NCBI GenBank assembly: GCA_025991245.1
Contig: BQMJ01000024.1
Location: 124,001-188,000, forward strand
From: Galdieria partita
Lineage: Eukaryota > Rhodophyta > Bangiophyceae > Galdieriales > Galdieriaceae
DNA: 64,000 nucleotides
Direction of reading: 5' to 3'
Shown here: positions 1 to 10,634 of the stretch, piece by piece
How positions within the stretch are numbered: the first letter of the stretch is position 1
Layout of the letters: each line of letters starts with the position of its first letter
The notes under the pieces: model-generated
Told to the model about the DNA's origin: nothing
The model's database searches: none
Seen by the model: only the letters and a program-made list of their open reading frames with translations
Translations under genes and position numbers: made by a program

Positions 1-1340
1 AGGTCAGTCTTCTTTCTAATAGAGTCAGCCATTACAAGAACGAACATGAACGGTCCCATTTCCAAAGTGCTGGGAAACGAAAAGGTATCACTATATCCTT
101 TCAAAAATTGCAAATATTCAATCTTAGCTCGTTCTCTTATAACTTGGATGTTCTTTTGATCGACAGACATATTTACAGTTGTCTCTCTCTGCCGTATCTC
201 GAACGACGAAGAAGGCTTCAGTAGATACAAAAAGTCACCTATTCGATAACACTCCGATGCAACTTGGGCAAACGAATACTTTAAATCCATCACAATGGAA
301 GGCCAGTGTTCCAAAAGATCACCAAAATATCTTCTTCTTTCATTGTGAAGTACAGAATGAAGTGCACCCACTTCATCCAACAAGTCTTCCACCTTACTTA
401 TGACCAGATTCCATTCCTCTTGTGGTTCACATCTCAGAAACCAGAATAGGTTTGGTTCATAAGGGAGATACTGTGACATCTTCCTGGCTCTAGAAATTTG
501 TTGTCGTGAGAATTCTAGTCTCCTGCCATTGACGCAAGAAAGCAGAAACGAAGGATCGTGTCTGGTAACGTTTTTCCAACTAGAATCTCCAAAATCGACA
601 TCTTCTTCGATATAGGGCTCTACCAAAACGGAACCTATCGCAGATAAAGAAGCACCCAGTTCTAGTAAAGATTCCTTCATGCAAACTCGTAATTCATCTT
701 TCGCCAAACGAGGAAAGCACAGTATGGAAACCAGTATAGAAGCTCCATGTGCCACTAAAGCTGCCAACATTGTATTACAAAATACTAGCCAGATTGCTTT
801 GGTGCCACCAGTTCTGCTACCTAACAAGTTAAAGACAAAGTTGAGCTCGCCTGTACTGGTTATCATATCTAGTCTGTTATCTCCATGTAACGAGGTAAAT
901 AAGGCAGTTCCCAAGAAAATGGTAAATAAAGTAAGAGTACTGTTTGTCTGCGTCAATACGGCCCCTAAAGCGCCCAATAAAGAACCAAAAAGCTGCGCAG
1001 CACTGCTAAGAACTGCACCTTCGGACACGAAACCAAACTCCAATTCTTCAACACCAAAAGTTACTATTATAATATAATCTACCGCTATAAGAGATGAATA
1101 AGGAAACTTTTCAGCTAAAGATGGAATGAAAACCAATAAAGAGAGCAGTAGATATCCTACAGTGGCACGAATGGCAACCTTTGTGTTTTTTCTTAGATAT
1201 TCTCTGTGAGTCTTGCGTCCAGTAGAGGAGAGACAGTCTCTCTGGTGAATAGAAGATTCAACTGCTTCTCCCCTCACTGGAGAGCTGGAAGAAAGACGCA
1301 AGGGTTTTGGACGTTTTTCCGTAAAAGGCGAGGCAGCCAT
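1..1340 (-). CDS. FUSC-like multipass membrane protein, 3' end beyond the left edge
   Basis: An open frame of at least 446 codons runs from an ATG at 1340 to the first base of the window without a stop, so the C-terminus is missing. A basic, Ser-rich N-terminus of about 60 residues is followed by a block of hydrophobic segments (about residues 62-200, including YLLLSLLVFIPSL, SLIAVDYIIIVTFGV, QLFGSLLGALGAVLT and LTLFTIFLGTALFTSL). A long hydrophilic part follows (about residues 230-420), and hydrophobicity returns at the edge (PFMFVLVMADSI). Several N-terminal membrane spans followed by a cytosolic domain is the layout of the FUSC/aromatic-acid-exporter and ALMT group. I see no diagnostic motif, so the family is a guess from topology. 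No intron is needed in the visible part. The ATG was chosen because it is the first after in-frame stops near 1475-1490. Confidence 0.6.
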   Translation of the reverse strand, partial: MAASPFTEKRPKPLRLSSSSPVRGEAVESSIHQRDCLSSTGRKTHREYLRKNTKVAIRATVGYLLLSLLVFIPSLAEKFPYSSLIAVDYIIIVTFGVEELEFGFVSEGAVLSSAAQLFGSLLGALGAVLTQTNSTLTLFTIFLGTALFTSLHGDNRLDMITSTGELNFVFNLLGSRTGGTKAIWLVFCNTMLAALVAHGASILVSILCFPRLAKDELRVCMKESLLELGASLSAIGSVLVEPYIEEDVDFGDSSWKNVTRHDPSFLLSCVNGRRLEFSRQQISRARKMSQYLPYEPNLFWFLRCEPQEEWNLVISKVEDLLDEVGALHSVLHNERRRYFGDLLEHWPSIVMDLKYSFAQVASECYRIGDFLYLLKPSSSFEIRQRETTVNMSVDQKNIQVIRERAKIEYLQFLKGYSDTFSFPSTLEMGPFMFVLVMADSIRKKTD

Positions 1341-1729
1341 ACAGGAACAAACAGACGAGGAATGGCCAGAACCAAATGTCCCTGCAATCGAATGGAGTTT
1401 GTCAGAAATGGCGCAATGTCTCTTTTCTGGGCATTTTTCATCTTTACTGAAGACAGCAACTTATGTTGTATTCGATTTTATATATGTTTATACTGACTTT
1501 GAAGTATATTTCTATCAGATTTACAGTTATATTGATATATTCACGAATTTCAACGGAGAAAGTTCCTTGCATCTCTGTTAAATGATAACTGGTCGATAAC
1601 GTTTATCATTTTGATACATTTAAAAATCTCTTATACAAGTTTATCATTTTTTAAACCCTTGTTGTTACGACAACGAGCCTTCTCCCAATCTCATCATTTC
1701 TATTATTTGATCTTTTTTTAGCACTAAAA
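1341..1729. promoter_or_regulatory. Gene-free stretch upstream of the FUSC-like gene, with repeated GATAA cores
   Basis: This stretch lies between the start of the FUSC-like gene and the end of the LKB1-type gene, both on the minus strand, so it should carry the promoter of the former. Between 1584 and 1650 there are four GATAA/TTATC cores. The 12-mer gtttatcatttt occurs twice (1601-1612 and 1639-1650). No coding frame or RNA gene was recognised here. A regulatory role is inference. Confidence 0.3.
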
Positions 1730-3181
1730 TCAAATAATAGAACAACGCCAGTTAGCTGTTTTTCGATCTTCTGCAGGTTCTTCATCTTCATCCTCATCTT
1801 CCTCATGTTCCTCTTTCATAAGATTCTCTCTAGCTATCGTATCTTCCTCTACGAAATATTCAATGAAATACAGACATTCTTCCTTCAAATACGTACCAAA
1901 AAGACGGGCAACAAGGTTCAAAACTTGAGGCTTCCTGGCGGGTATGGGAACAAAGGTGCTCTAAATAGAAAGCATTACACAAACCAACAAAGACAAATGG
2001 CGACATTCTTACAAAAGAATCGACATCGTCAATTTCACTAACAAAAGGATGTCGTTTCACTTCCTCAAGAGAATATCTTCTCTGTTGAATAGGGTCCAAA
2101 ACATGTAACAACAAGTCCTTCGCACTCTCTTCTACAAATGAAGGAACTTCAAATTCGCCTTTGCCAATCTTCTCAAACAACTCAAACAAGTTGTTTCCAT
2201 CAAAAGGTAAACGTCCGGTCAAACAATAATACAAAGTAACCCCAGCAGCCCAAATATCTACTTTTCTACCAGAAAAGTCAGTTTCTCCTTTGGCAATCTC
2301 TGGCGCTTGAAAAGCAGGAGACCCCTGAAAAGCTTAGTATACATGAATAAAAAGCACTACTGCTTACTGTCGAGCGGGTAACTAGATCAAGTTCTGCATA
2401 GCGATCGAGAAATTCTGCAACTCCAAAGTCGGAAATTTTGACTTCTCCTTTTGTTGTCAACATCAAGTTGGAAGGTTTAATATCACGATGAACCACATTT
2501 CTACTGTGCATAAATTCTAAACCTTCCACCAACTGTCGAAAATAATATCTTGCCTGTTGATGAGGCAATCGATTGTTCGGAGCCGATTCTGTAAGCTGTT
2601 GAAGACTACAGCCATTGGCCAATTCCATAACAATATATAGTTTGGGCGCGTTAGGATCATCGATAACTTCGATAAGCTCTATTATATTCTTATGTCCCTT
2701 GAGCTGTTTCAGTATCGCTACAAGGTGACTCCCATAAGTACTCCGAATAACGAAACGGAAAGAATTACTCACAAATTTCTCGCTTCACGTTTTCCATGCC
2801 TCCTCGAACCTGTTGGAGATTAACGAGACTCGGGTCCAGTAAAAGAAAAAGGAAACCAACCTTCTTCAGAAAGCGCTTGTCTATTATTTTGACTGCTACA
2901 ATGCGCAATGTCTGGCTATCAATACCTTCTTTTACTTTCGAATACGCACCTTCTCCTAGTTTCTGACCCAAAATATAGTGTTTCACAAACTTTGGTCTGG
3001 GTTCAGTCTTCTTAAAGTGAACTCGTAAAGAACCCATGTCCTTATGAATGTCCATAGAAGGACGAACAAACTTCTGAAACTCTTCTTCGGTAGGTATTCC
3101 TCCCACCATTTCGTCTTTTGCAGGCTTCTGTCTGGAGTTTTGTGAACTTTCCTTGTTTGAATCACTTTCCGACGACTCCAT
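1730..3181 (-). CDS. STK11: LKB1/STK11-type serine/threonine kinase with C-terminal CaaX box
   Basis: Five exons with introns at about 2810-2860, 2718-2772, 2325-2367 and 1961-2012 give 416 residues. The kinase domain begins [19 protein letters not shown] (about residue 70), as in LKB1 (LGEGSYGKVKE). It has the catalytic loop [10 protein letters not shown] and the DFG segment [12 protein letters not shown]. Across the third intron it reads [13 protein letters not shown]...[16 protein letters not shown], then [10 protein letters not shown]. This run is characteristic of LKB1, the upstream kinase of AMPK/SnRK1, rather than of CaMKK. The tail is acidic (EEDEDEDEE) and ends RCSII, a CaaX box that predicts prenylation and membrane anchoring; animal LKB1 is farnesylated at the same place. 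The orthology call rests on motifs; CaMKK-like kinases are the nearest alternative. Confidence 0.88.
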
Positions 3182-3294
3182 CCAAAAATTCGTGAAGATT
3201 CGAACGTGATAGCAAAGCTAACAATGACACAACTTGCCGTGAACAAGTCCATTTTATAAACATGAAACTATATTTAGCAATCTAATCGTATTTA

Positions 3295-3870
3295 CTAAAA
3301 TCCTAAACCTAGCAACCAGGCCTGAATGGCTGCTCGATGATCTCCCACAACAGCCACACTACCAGCACAGTGAAATACTTCAGACCCTGGACAAATCTTT
3401 CGAAGTTCTTCAGCAATAGCCTTTAATTATGAGTCAGGAATGCTTAGGCACTTTCCATAGAATGTACTCTTACCTCCTTATCCCCACGAAATCTCCGAAC
3501 TGCGGTAATTGTTTTCCGTTTTCTTTCTATATATACTGGCAGATTGTTTCCTGCGGACGAACGATAAAACTAAAACTTTTTAGCAATTTTAAGTTAGATC
3601 CAGGGTTCAACATACCCTGAAAGGAAGATTCTCATAACCCCCTTGTGGTGGAACCCAACCACTTGGGGTAACCTTGGAGGGATCCACAGCACGCACGGGA
3701 TATTTCAGGTTAGGAGGTGGTATCCAGTAATCAAAAACTGGCTTTGAAGAAGGCAACGAGGAATCGTTTGCTTTTTGGTTGATGGTATTTGCTGACTGTG
3801 TATAAAGTCTATGTCTGGGAAATATTCGACTTGTGTATTCCGACAGACGAAGGACTGACTTGAACTGCAT
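3295..3870 (-). CDS. MRPL49: Mitochondrial ribosomal protein mL49
   Basis: Three exons (3616-3870, 3474-3569, 3295-3420) encode 158 residues. A basic, Ser-rich presequence of about 40 residues is compatible with mitochondrial import. Then follow the WVPPQGGYENLPF segment and, across the first intron (46 nt), RFYRSSAGNNLPVYIERKR. This is the LPF-x-R-(x)n-NLPVY signature of mL49/IMG2. The C-terminal domain ends with GDHRAAIQAWLLGLGF, the terminal helix of the family. The first acceptor was chosen because only the gttttag site keeps the frame through NNLPVY. The product is a structural protein of the large mitochondrial ribosomal subunit. Confidence 0.85.
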
Positions 3871-4214
3871 TCCCTGAATGGATTAAAACCGGCATTCACT
3901 CTTTGCTACCCAACTGTTAGTTCATCAAGGCTTGTGCTTAGTCATAATGTTTTCTCACGGATATATGATATACATATGGTAGAAAGAAAACAACGAGCAT
4001 TAGCTTCGAGGACACATATTCAAAGGAACATCTACTTGATGTCACAAGCTTGATAGTTATATACAAGTGCAACTTTTCTTGAATTCCTAGGTCTCATAAC
4101 AACTGAATGTAGCCAACAAGCAAATAAGCTCAGTTTCTCGTATTAACACTTGCCAATTTATGTTAGACTGTTCATACAAAAAAGAAGGAAACACGTTCAC
4201 CAGAAATAAAATAA

Positions 4215-4736
4215 TCATTCACACGAGACTGACAAACTTTCAGCTTGCCCGTTAAAGTGCTGCGAACTCCCTTCGTCACTTTGCTGCAAGCTTGCCGTCT
4301 CCACTTCTGACTTACTAAGAAACCTTCCACCTGTGCCTCTCTGCCGGTTCTTGGCGTGCCGATGCCGAGATTCATGGCGATATGGACGCTTCACCTTTCT
4401 TTCTATAAACGCTTCGTGCCCAAGTTGCCTCTTTCGAGCTTCTCTTCTCTTTAGGATGCGATGATATTGTTTGGCATTCACATACACTGGGGGTTCCTGT
4501 AAACCTTCAAAAGGAACTGTCTTTTCAGGACTCTTGTCTAGCTGACGCATCAGGTCGTAATGACGCAATTCGGGAAAGGGAGGCAAAGTAAATTGGTTAG
4601 AAACCTCGTGGATACTTGGTGGTACCCCAGGAAACTGAGAATAAGTGGAAGGCGGTTCGTAACTCGTCAAAAACATTTGCATGTTATGAAAAGGTCTGCC
4701 AGAGTCAACAGACGTCAAATGACTTTTTGCTTGCAT
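4215..4736 (-). CDS. NFYA: NF-YA (HAP2/CBF-B) transcription factor subunit
   Basis: The protein carries the complete bipartite NF-YA core. EPPVYVNAKQYHRILKRREA is the NF-YB/NF-YC interaction helix, and RPYRHESRHRHAKNRQRGTG followed by GRF is the CCAAT-binding part. These contact-making His/Arg residues are all present. The N-terminal region is Pro/Ser/Thr-rich, as usual. The frame is open up to a stop near 4796 but has no ATG before 4736, so either translation starts at 4736 (174 residues) or a short upstream exon splices near 4785. With NF-YB/NF-YC the product forms the trimer that binds CCAAT boxes; those partners are not in this window. Confidence 0.88.
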   Translation of the reverse strand: MQAKSHLTSVDSGRPFHNMQMFLTSYEPPSTYSQFPGVPPSIHEVSNQFTLPPFPELRHYDLMRQLDKSPEKTVPFEGLQEPPVYVNAKQYHRILKRREARKRQLGHEAFIERKVKRPYRHESRHRHAKNRQRGTGGRFLSKSEVETASLQQSDEGSSQHFNGQAESLSVSCE

Positions 4737-4985
4737 GAAAGTAGGGTTTCGGACACGAAAATCTCCAAAGAAACTTTCCACTACCCAGTCCTCCTACCTT
4801 AACAAAGACAGTCTAAGTGCCTTTGCAACATTCTTAGCAATCGATTTCAGATCTCCCAAGAAGCCTTTGGACCAAATGTTGTAGCTCCTCTTTATTTGTA
4901 TCTCATTTTTACTTTCAAGATATAACAAGTTGCCAGTTTCACAAATAGTATGCTATTCAAGATTAAATATATTGAAAATTTTCTA

Positions 4986-7205
4986 TTACTCCGAAATGCC
5001 AAGGGAAGGAAAATTCTGCAAGACGTCCTTTGCCCCTTGACTATTAGCTCTTTGCAAAATATTCACAAGACTAGCACGAAGCTGAAGGGAGACCTCTCGA
5101 CAGAGACCTTCTAAGTAATGATGATGTTTGTACAGAGCCCAATTTACTTCAAAAGCAGCAAGCTCCTTTCCAGTGTTGGATAACGCGGAACAGAACAAGT
5201 TCCGCTTTTGAACGTCTTGAAATTCAAACAAACCTTGTTCTTTTGAGTTATCTTCTACTAAGCAATGATAGTAGCGATGTCGAATTCTCTCCAGCGTAAT
5301 TTGTAACTCACTATCCAACTTTTCGACTCGTTGTTGAAAATGTGTTTGGATACGTTCGAAATCAGATACAACACTGTCTTTCGCTTGCTCTGACAACCCA
5401 ATAGAATCCTGTAAAGCTAAAGCTAGAACTCTTTGAGCCTTGCATAATAGCATTGTAAGGTGTTCTTCCATTTTCTAACAAACAGATAAACGTACCTCAA
5501 TCAATCCCTCGTACAAAGCTAAGCGAGTACGGAAAGGAATGGGTTCCAAAATAGAAACTACATTTTCCCTAGTGAAACACGCTTGAGGACCTTCAAAACA
5601 TGCAACAGCAGGATTTGGTGTTTCTGGCGGTGTTTGCATACAAAGCATAGCACTGTCTATCTCATTAATTCTCCACATGCGAACAATTTTATCAGAAAAA
5701 GTTGCTATGATTAGCGATGCATCGAGGTCTCCAACTAAACTGCTTACTGCCGCTCGTCTATTTTTAGTGCGTTCATGAAGTTTTCGAACAAGTTGAAACT
5801 CTAGTCTTGAAAGTGACATGACTACAAGACGATAAAGTTCAATCTGGCCTTCCGAACCCCCAACTAGAAAATGCAACTCTCGCATTTTCACTATATCATC
5901 TTCTGATGGAATATTTGTGAGCTTCAGATGAAATAAAACAGTAGGAATATAATGCAGACGTTTTCGAGCCATACAACGTCCACTAACTGTTTCCGTCACA
6001 GATAGCATACCATCGCGCCCAACACTCAACAAAATGAGGCCATTCAATAGTGCGACTAAGCCAGTTACAGGTCCTGAGTGTGCAGCAACGCATGGTGAAG
6101 TCCACTGTCGAGTGATAGAATAACCTCCGGAATAACCTTCTGCATTGGCATAAAATACAGCAACAGCTGAATCATTTAAGCCATCTGATGACAACATTTC
6201 ACTCGGAAGAGAAGAGACTGAAACGCTTGTTATGGTGGGCTTTAACATTAAAGGAAGACTTCCTAAGCTCGGCTCATAAGTTTCAGTAAGAACAATGGTA
6301 TCCACTTCATTTCCCTCAGAGTCTTCCACAATATCAAAATGCCAAATTCGAATGCAGCCATCAGCACAGCCAGTTATGAGGAAATCCTTATAAGAACCAA
6401 TAGAGACACTCCGTTGAGAACTTGGTAACTGACTTCTCTTTTCTACGGAACTCCGTGAACTATCTTTCGACCTAAAAGCTGCAAGACAAGAGTTTCTACG
6501 TTCAACTCCCATGCTACCACTACTACAACAATAGGAACGAAGCGAACCATCCTCATGTGCGACAACAACTTCGTCTAAATGTTCAATGTAGCAAGCAGTG
6601 AGTGCTGGTATAACTTGAGGGCCACCCACACCACCCACATGTGTAAATCTTTTGGGCGCTTTTACATCGTCCGGACTCTCCGCAACTATGGACGGATCTT
6701 CCCAAGCGACAGGTAAACGAATGTCAAGGATTTTGTTACAATAACTGTCAAAGGTTTCGATTGTTTTGGAAGTGATGAAAAATACATTTCCTGTATTACG
6801 TTGACAAAACGAATAAAGAGGATGACCTCCAGTAACCCGAAACTGTCTTAAGAGTCTGAAGGAATCTGCCCATAAAGGAAACCCTTCTACTGACTTCGAG
6901 CGTCTGATCTGACAAGAAGCAACATCGAATTTTGCGGTATTCCTTGAAGGAGAACCAGATAATTGTACATCTTCAGCTAAAAAATCTCCATCTTTCTTTA
7001 CCAAGTCTTTCGCATGTTCCAGTTTTGAACCAATAGACTTTTTCGCAGTAGAAATAAACGTAAAAAAAGGTGCATACCTGGGTTTCTCGGAGTGAGACGA
7101 CCCTTTAGAGTTGTTGTCAGAAGGCGACAATAATTTCGTGCCAGAACGTTCCTCATCTCCTCTTTCAGAGTAAACCCTATCAGACTTTGAGAGTTCTTCT
7201 TCCAT
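4986..7205 (-). CDS. WD-repeat protein with C-terminal helical region
   Basis: A frame of 576 codons from the ATG at 7205 is followed, after a stop at 5475, by a second frame (4986-5471). The first part has a Ser-rich N-terminus and degenerate WD-type repeats, for example FLITGCADGCIRIWHFD, LILLSVGRDGMLSV and LIIATFSDKIVRMWRINE, so a beta-propeller scaffold is likely. The second part is helical and charged (QQRVEKLDSELQITLERIRHR). I annotate one gene because GT-AG introns can join the frames: either 21 nt (5475-5495) or 87 nt (5475-5561), both in phase. Two adjacent genes separated by three bases is the alternative. The family was not recognised; the propeller recalls those of BEACH or trafficking scaffolds, but no BEACH domain is present. 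Confidence 0.65.
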
Positions 7206-7866
7206 AGTTGTAACCTCTAGTGTGACTGCCTCTCTCTATGACAACCAGAAAGCAAACATTTCAAAATCCCCCTCCAATTGTAAATTGTGACGATAACAAC
7301 ATTTACGAAACCGCTTACCAACCGTCAAGCTTTTGAGAAATTACTTGCATATTCCTTTTTTAGTTTCATGATCACTTACTAGCAGATAAAGGAGGAATTT
7401 ATTACACTATTCCCTCTTCATTTCTTACATGATATTTAAAACTCTGGTTGGTCATGCTTGAACTGTTAGCAATTCTTTCAGCTTCCGATATTTATCTTCC
7501 CTTCACACAATTGATCAAAGATGGAGATAAAGTAATCTTGCAGAACCTTATATGCTGTCTCTATTGATGTAGTCTCGAGAAGAAGACTTGGTATCATTAC
7601 AACCAAAACTTTTTAAATTTTATTTCAAAAATATTGCTTAGAAGGCCCTCTTGAGTTTGCATGTTTCTATGACAGTAAAACTTTGTATTTCTTAAAGGCT
7701 CTGTTTCATAGAATAATAATAATAATATGGAAGTCTATAGTTGTCAATCTCAAATACCTCTTTGGATACAAACTCGATGATATTTCATCTATTGTAACTC
7801 TGTCATTTAGGTCTTTGGAAAGTTAATGAAGTTGTGTCTAGTTAACCAATTGCGGCAACGAGAAAA
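7206..7866. other. Gene-free stretch between divergent genes
   Basis: About 660 AT-rich bases separate the start of the WD-repeat gene (minus) and the GT31 gene (plus), so both promoters should lie here. A short (aat)n run occurs near 7713. I see no coding frame with family similarity, tRNA or snRNA. Confidence 0.3.
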
Positions 7867-8796
7867 ATGAAAAGGCGCCACAAAATTGAAAAAATGCGGA
7901 ATTGGCATCTTTCAATTTTAGTTTTGTTTCTATTTAATATCCTATTGCTCTCAAGCCGACCCAAAAAGTTCATTTTCATAGCAATAGGAAGTGCCCCAGA
8001 AAATAGAAATAGGAGAGACGCTTGTAGAAGGAGTTGGCTTTCTTGGAGATGCCCTAACATCGCATATCGATTCTTCACGGAACACAATACGGCTGAGAAC
8101 GAACAGAGTGTTTCCTTGATTGTTGAAAGACAGACCTTTCGTGATATTGAATTTCAACCGTTTCCTCGAGGTAGAGAAGTAATGCAAGGAGCCAGATTTC
8201 TTCACCAAGCCTCTTGGGCTTTAAGTCACTACGAGTTTGATTTTTACTTGAAGATTGATGACGATACACTTCTTTGCGTTCAAAAGTTGCAAGACATGTT
8301 GGGTGAAAAGAGAAACAAATTTTTTTGGGGAAAATATTGGTGCAAACAAGATCGAAGTTATCCAGATGAAAGCTTTATGCTGTTCTCTACTGATCTCTTA
8401 CGTTTCTTGGTGGAAAACCGGGAATTTCTGTTGTTCGATGAAGAAGTTTCCATGGCATGGAATTTTGGATTCTTGTCGAGGTTTCTGAACATTAGTATTT
8501 TTGATGATAGGAACGGTATTGATTCACAGCAAGGGTATCTAACGGATTTTTTGCATCATCCCGGATTCAACCTTACGAGGCTGATGGTTTCTGACCTTTC
8601 ATTTTGCAACAGATATTTATTCTCGCATCATGTGGATTCTACACTTGATATGCGTATTTTTAAGGAAAGTTCCTCCACACCATCTTCTCGTCGGATGATG
8701 ATAGAGCATCCACGTGATACTTGTGGTACAAAATTTTCTATTATTCCTAGTCGAAAGTCACGTAAGTTGCCTAACATACAAATTCGTACAATATAG
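7867..8796 (+). CDS. GT31 family beta-1,3-galactosyltransferase-like protein
   Basis: This is a single-exon protein of 309 residues with type II Golgi topology: a short basic cytosolic tail, then one membrane segment (about residues 14-32, LSILVLFLFNILLLS), then a luminal domain. The opening FIFIAIGSAPENRNRRDACR followed by RSW matches the I-x-S-x4-x-RR-x2-R-x-TW start of GT31 domains. FDFYLKIDDDTLL is the metal/UDP-sugar-binding DxD region (E/D-x2-KxDDD). The luminal part is compact compared with animal enzymes of about 330-400 residues. Donor and acceptor sugars cannot be read from the sequence; a role in N- or O-glycan or cell-wall glycosylation is inferred. Confidence 0.75.
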   Translation: MKRRHKIEKMRNWHLSILVLFLFNILLLSSRPKKFIFIAIGSAPENRNRRDACRRSWLSWRCPNIAYRFFTEHNTAENEQSVSLIVERQTFRDIEFQPFPRGREVMQGARFLHQASWALSHYEFDFYLKIDDDTLLCVQKLQDMLGEKRNKFFWGKYWCKQDRSYPDESFMLFSTDLLRFLVENREFLLFDEEVSMAWNFGFLSRFLNISIFDDRNGIDSQQGYLTDFLHHPGFNLTRLMVSDLSFCNRYLFSHHVDSTLDMRIFKESSSTPSSRRMMIEHPRDTCGTKFSIIPSRKSRKLPNIQIRTI

Positions 8797-9310
8797 AGAA
8801 TCTATTTTGATTCATGATGGATATCTAAGCCTCCTGAGCTTTGAAGTGAGAATGTATGGCTCATAGAGACTACCTCTCATCGAGATGAGACTCGTTCAGA
8901 ATTTCGAATAGGCATTTGGATCAATTTCAAAGAAAAAGATTATTCTGAATGAGATGTTTATGAAGTAAATCCTTATGAAACTTTACTTGCATTCCTAATG
9001 ACATGCTACTTTGTAGCCTTCATGAACCATCATCATTGTTCCTGAATAATTTCTTTGTGTTTTTCCTCGAGACAATTCTAAATGAATGTGACGATTTTGA
9101 ACTCTAAAAACTGAATGGAAACAAGGGCATTTGAGTCATTTAACTTCTTTAGACCTCTTTGATGTTTCTTAAATGTTGTTCTTGTTCAGATATCAGTTTC
9201 TTTCTAAGAATTTGTTCTAAATATATCAATTCGTGTCCAGTTGAGGCAGCTTTCCCATATCCAATGTTGATGCCAGAAATTTGTAATTTCTACAAAGGGT
9301 TTAAAGCCAT
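8797..9310. other. Gene-free stretch upstream of pantothenate synthetase
   Basis: About 510 AT-rich bases lie between two plus-strand genes. They hold the 3' region of the GT31 gene and the promoter of the pantothenate synthetase gene. I checked for box C/D-like pairs and coding exons and found nothing convincing. Confidence 0.3.
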
Positions 9311-10370
9311 ATGCAGTTGATTAAGGACTTGAATACTTTTTCAGCCACACGTTCACGTTTGGAAGGGGAGATTGGATTGGTACCTACTATGGGTTTTCTT
9401 CACGAAGGTCACAAGGTCCTCAGCTGAGTTTTGGTTACGCCCCCTTGCTCATATTGTTCTAGGCACTGATAAGAAAGGCGAGAATGGAGTGCTCGATATT
9501 AATTGTTACCATATTTGTCAATCCGACACAATTTGCGCCAGGCGAGGACCTAGATACGTATCCCCGAAACCTCCCGAATGACTTGAGTATCTGCGAGGAA
9601 CTCGAGGTTGACTATGTCTTTGCTCCGGAGTCAGTCTCTGTTTTGTATCCTGAAGGCTTCTGTACTTTTGTGGAGTGCAAGATAGGATTGCCTGAAACCA
9701 ATCCCAGGTCAGAAGGGGCTTTTCGCCCTCATTTTTTTAGAGGGTATGTCATAAAGTAGTCTTTTCTATCGAGAACTGACGTTTCAGCAGTGTTGCAACT
9801 GTTGTTACGAAGTTGTTTAACATAGTAAAACCAAGCAAGGCTTATTTTGGACAGAAGGATGCACAGCAATGTTCTGTCATTCAGAGAATGGTTGTTGATT
9901 TGAATCTAAACATAGAAATTGTGATAGTGCCAACAGTCAGGTATTTGATTATGCTGTGCATCGTGGCATGGTTTTGATGTCTGTTTCAATCTTGGCTACT
10001 AGGGAAGCTGATGGTTTAGCAATGAGTAGTAGGAATGCATACCTTACTAAAGAAGAGAGAGGAAAGGCCATTATCTTATTTCAGATGCTTCAAAAAGCCA
10101 AACAGCTATATTTGGAGGGTATGTGTATCTCGATTGTTCAATGAGTAATTTGAAGTAATTCCGACAGGTATCACAAATGCCAGTCGAATTCGAGAAGAGA
10201 TGGAAGTTCTCGCGAAGCAAGTTGACGGATTCCGTTTGCACTACATTAGCATTTGTGACCCGAAAACATTTATCGAATATGAAAATGAAATTCCCTCTTC
10301 TAACACTTTGGTTTGTGTCGCTGGAACTTTAGGAAAAGCTAGGCTCATAGATAATATTTGTTTAAACTGA
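9311..10370 (+). CDS. panC: Pantothenate synthetase (pantoate-beta-alanine ligase)
   Basis: Five exons restore a full PanC. The start [10 protein letters not shown] leads to [14 protein letters not shown] (HIGH-type ATP site). After a 47-nt intron the frame continues [20 protein letters not shown] with [15 protein letters not shown]. Later motifs are [20 protein letters not shown] and GQKDAQQ (second nucleotide-binding block), then [14 protein letters not shown] (KMSKS-like block). Other introns lie near 9738-9786, 9940-10000 and 10119-10167. The enzyme joins pantoate and beta-alanine using ATP, the last step of pantothenate (vitamin B5) synthesis. There is no obvious transit peptide, so a cytosolic location is likely. 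The length (about 285 residues) is normal. The first donor (gtcctc) is weak but is the only one that keeps the HEGHK motif in frame. Confidence 0.9.
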
Positions 10371-10634
10371 AATTTTTTGCTTCTGCATGTTGTACCTAAC
10401 CTAAGACAAAACATTTGCATTGATTAAGTAGTACTTTGTGGAGCTGTTTTATGTCAAAGGGTAATTCATTGAACTGCAAGGATCGCGCCAAATTCTGGGA
10501 GATTCCCATCATTTTGGCGGTTATTGGGCAAAGTTTGAAAATCAACGTGGCAAGTCTCCTCAAAGAGTCAGTAGAGGGGTTTACACGGAAAGAACAACAT
10601 ATATATATATGAACTACTTCACTTGAAACTTGAA

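Noticed and set aside
2983-3252. Second minus-strand frame over the LKB1 N-terminus
   Set aside because: Out of frame with the conserved kinase start and without similarity to anything recognised.
9001-9060. Box C-like atgatga on the minus strand, suggestive of a C/D snoRNA
   Set aside because: No box D (CTGA) at suitable distance and no terminal stem.
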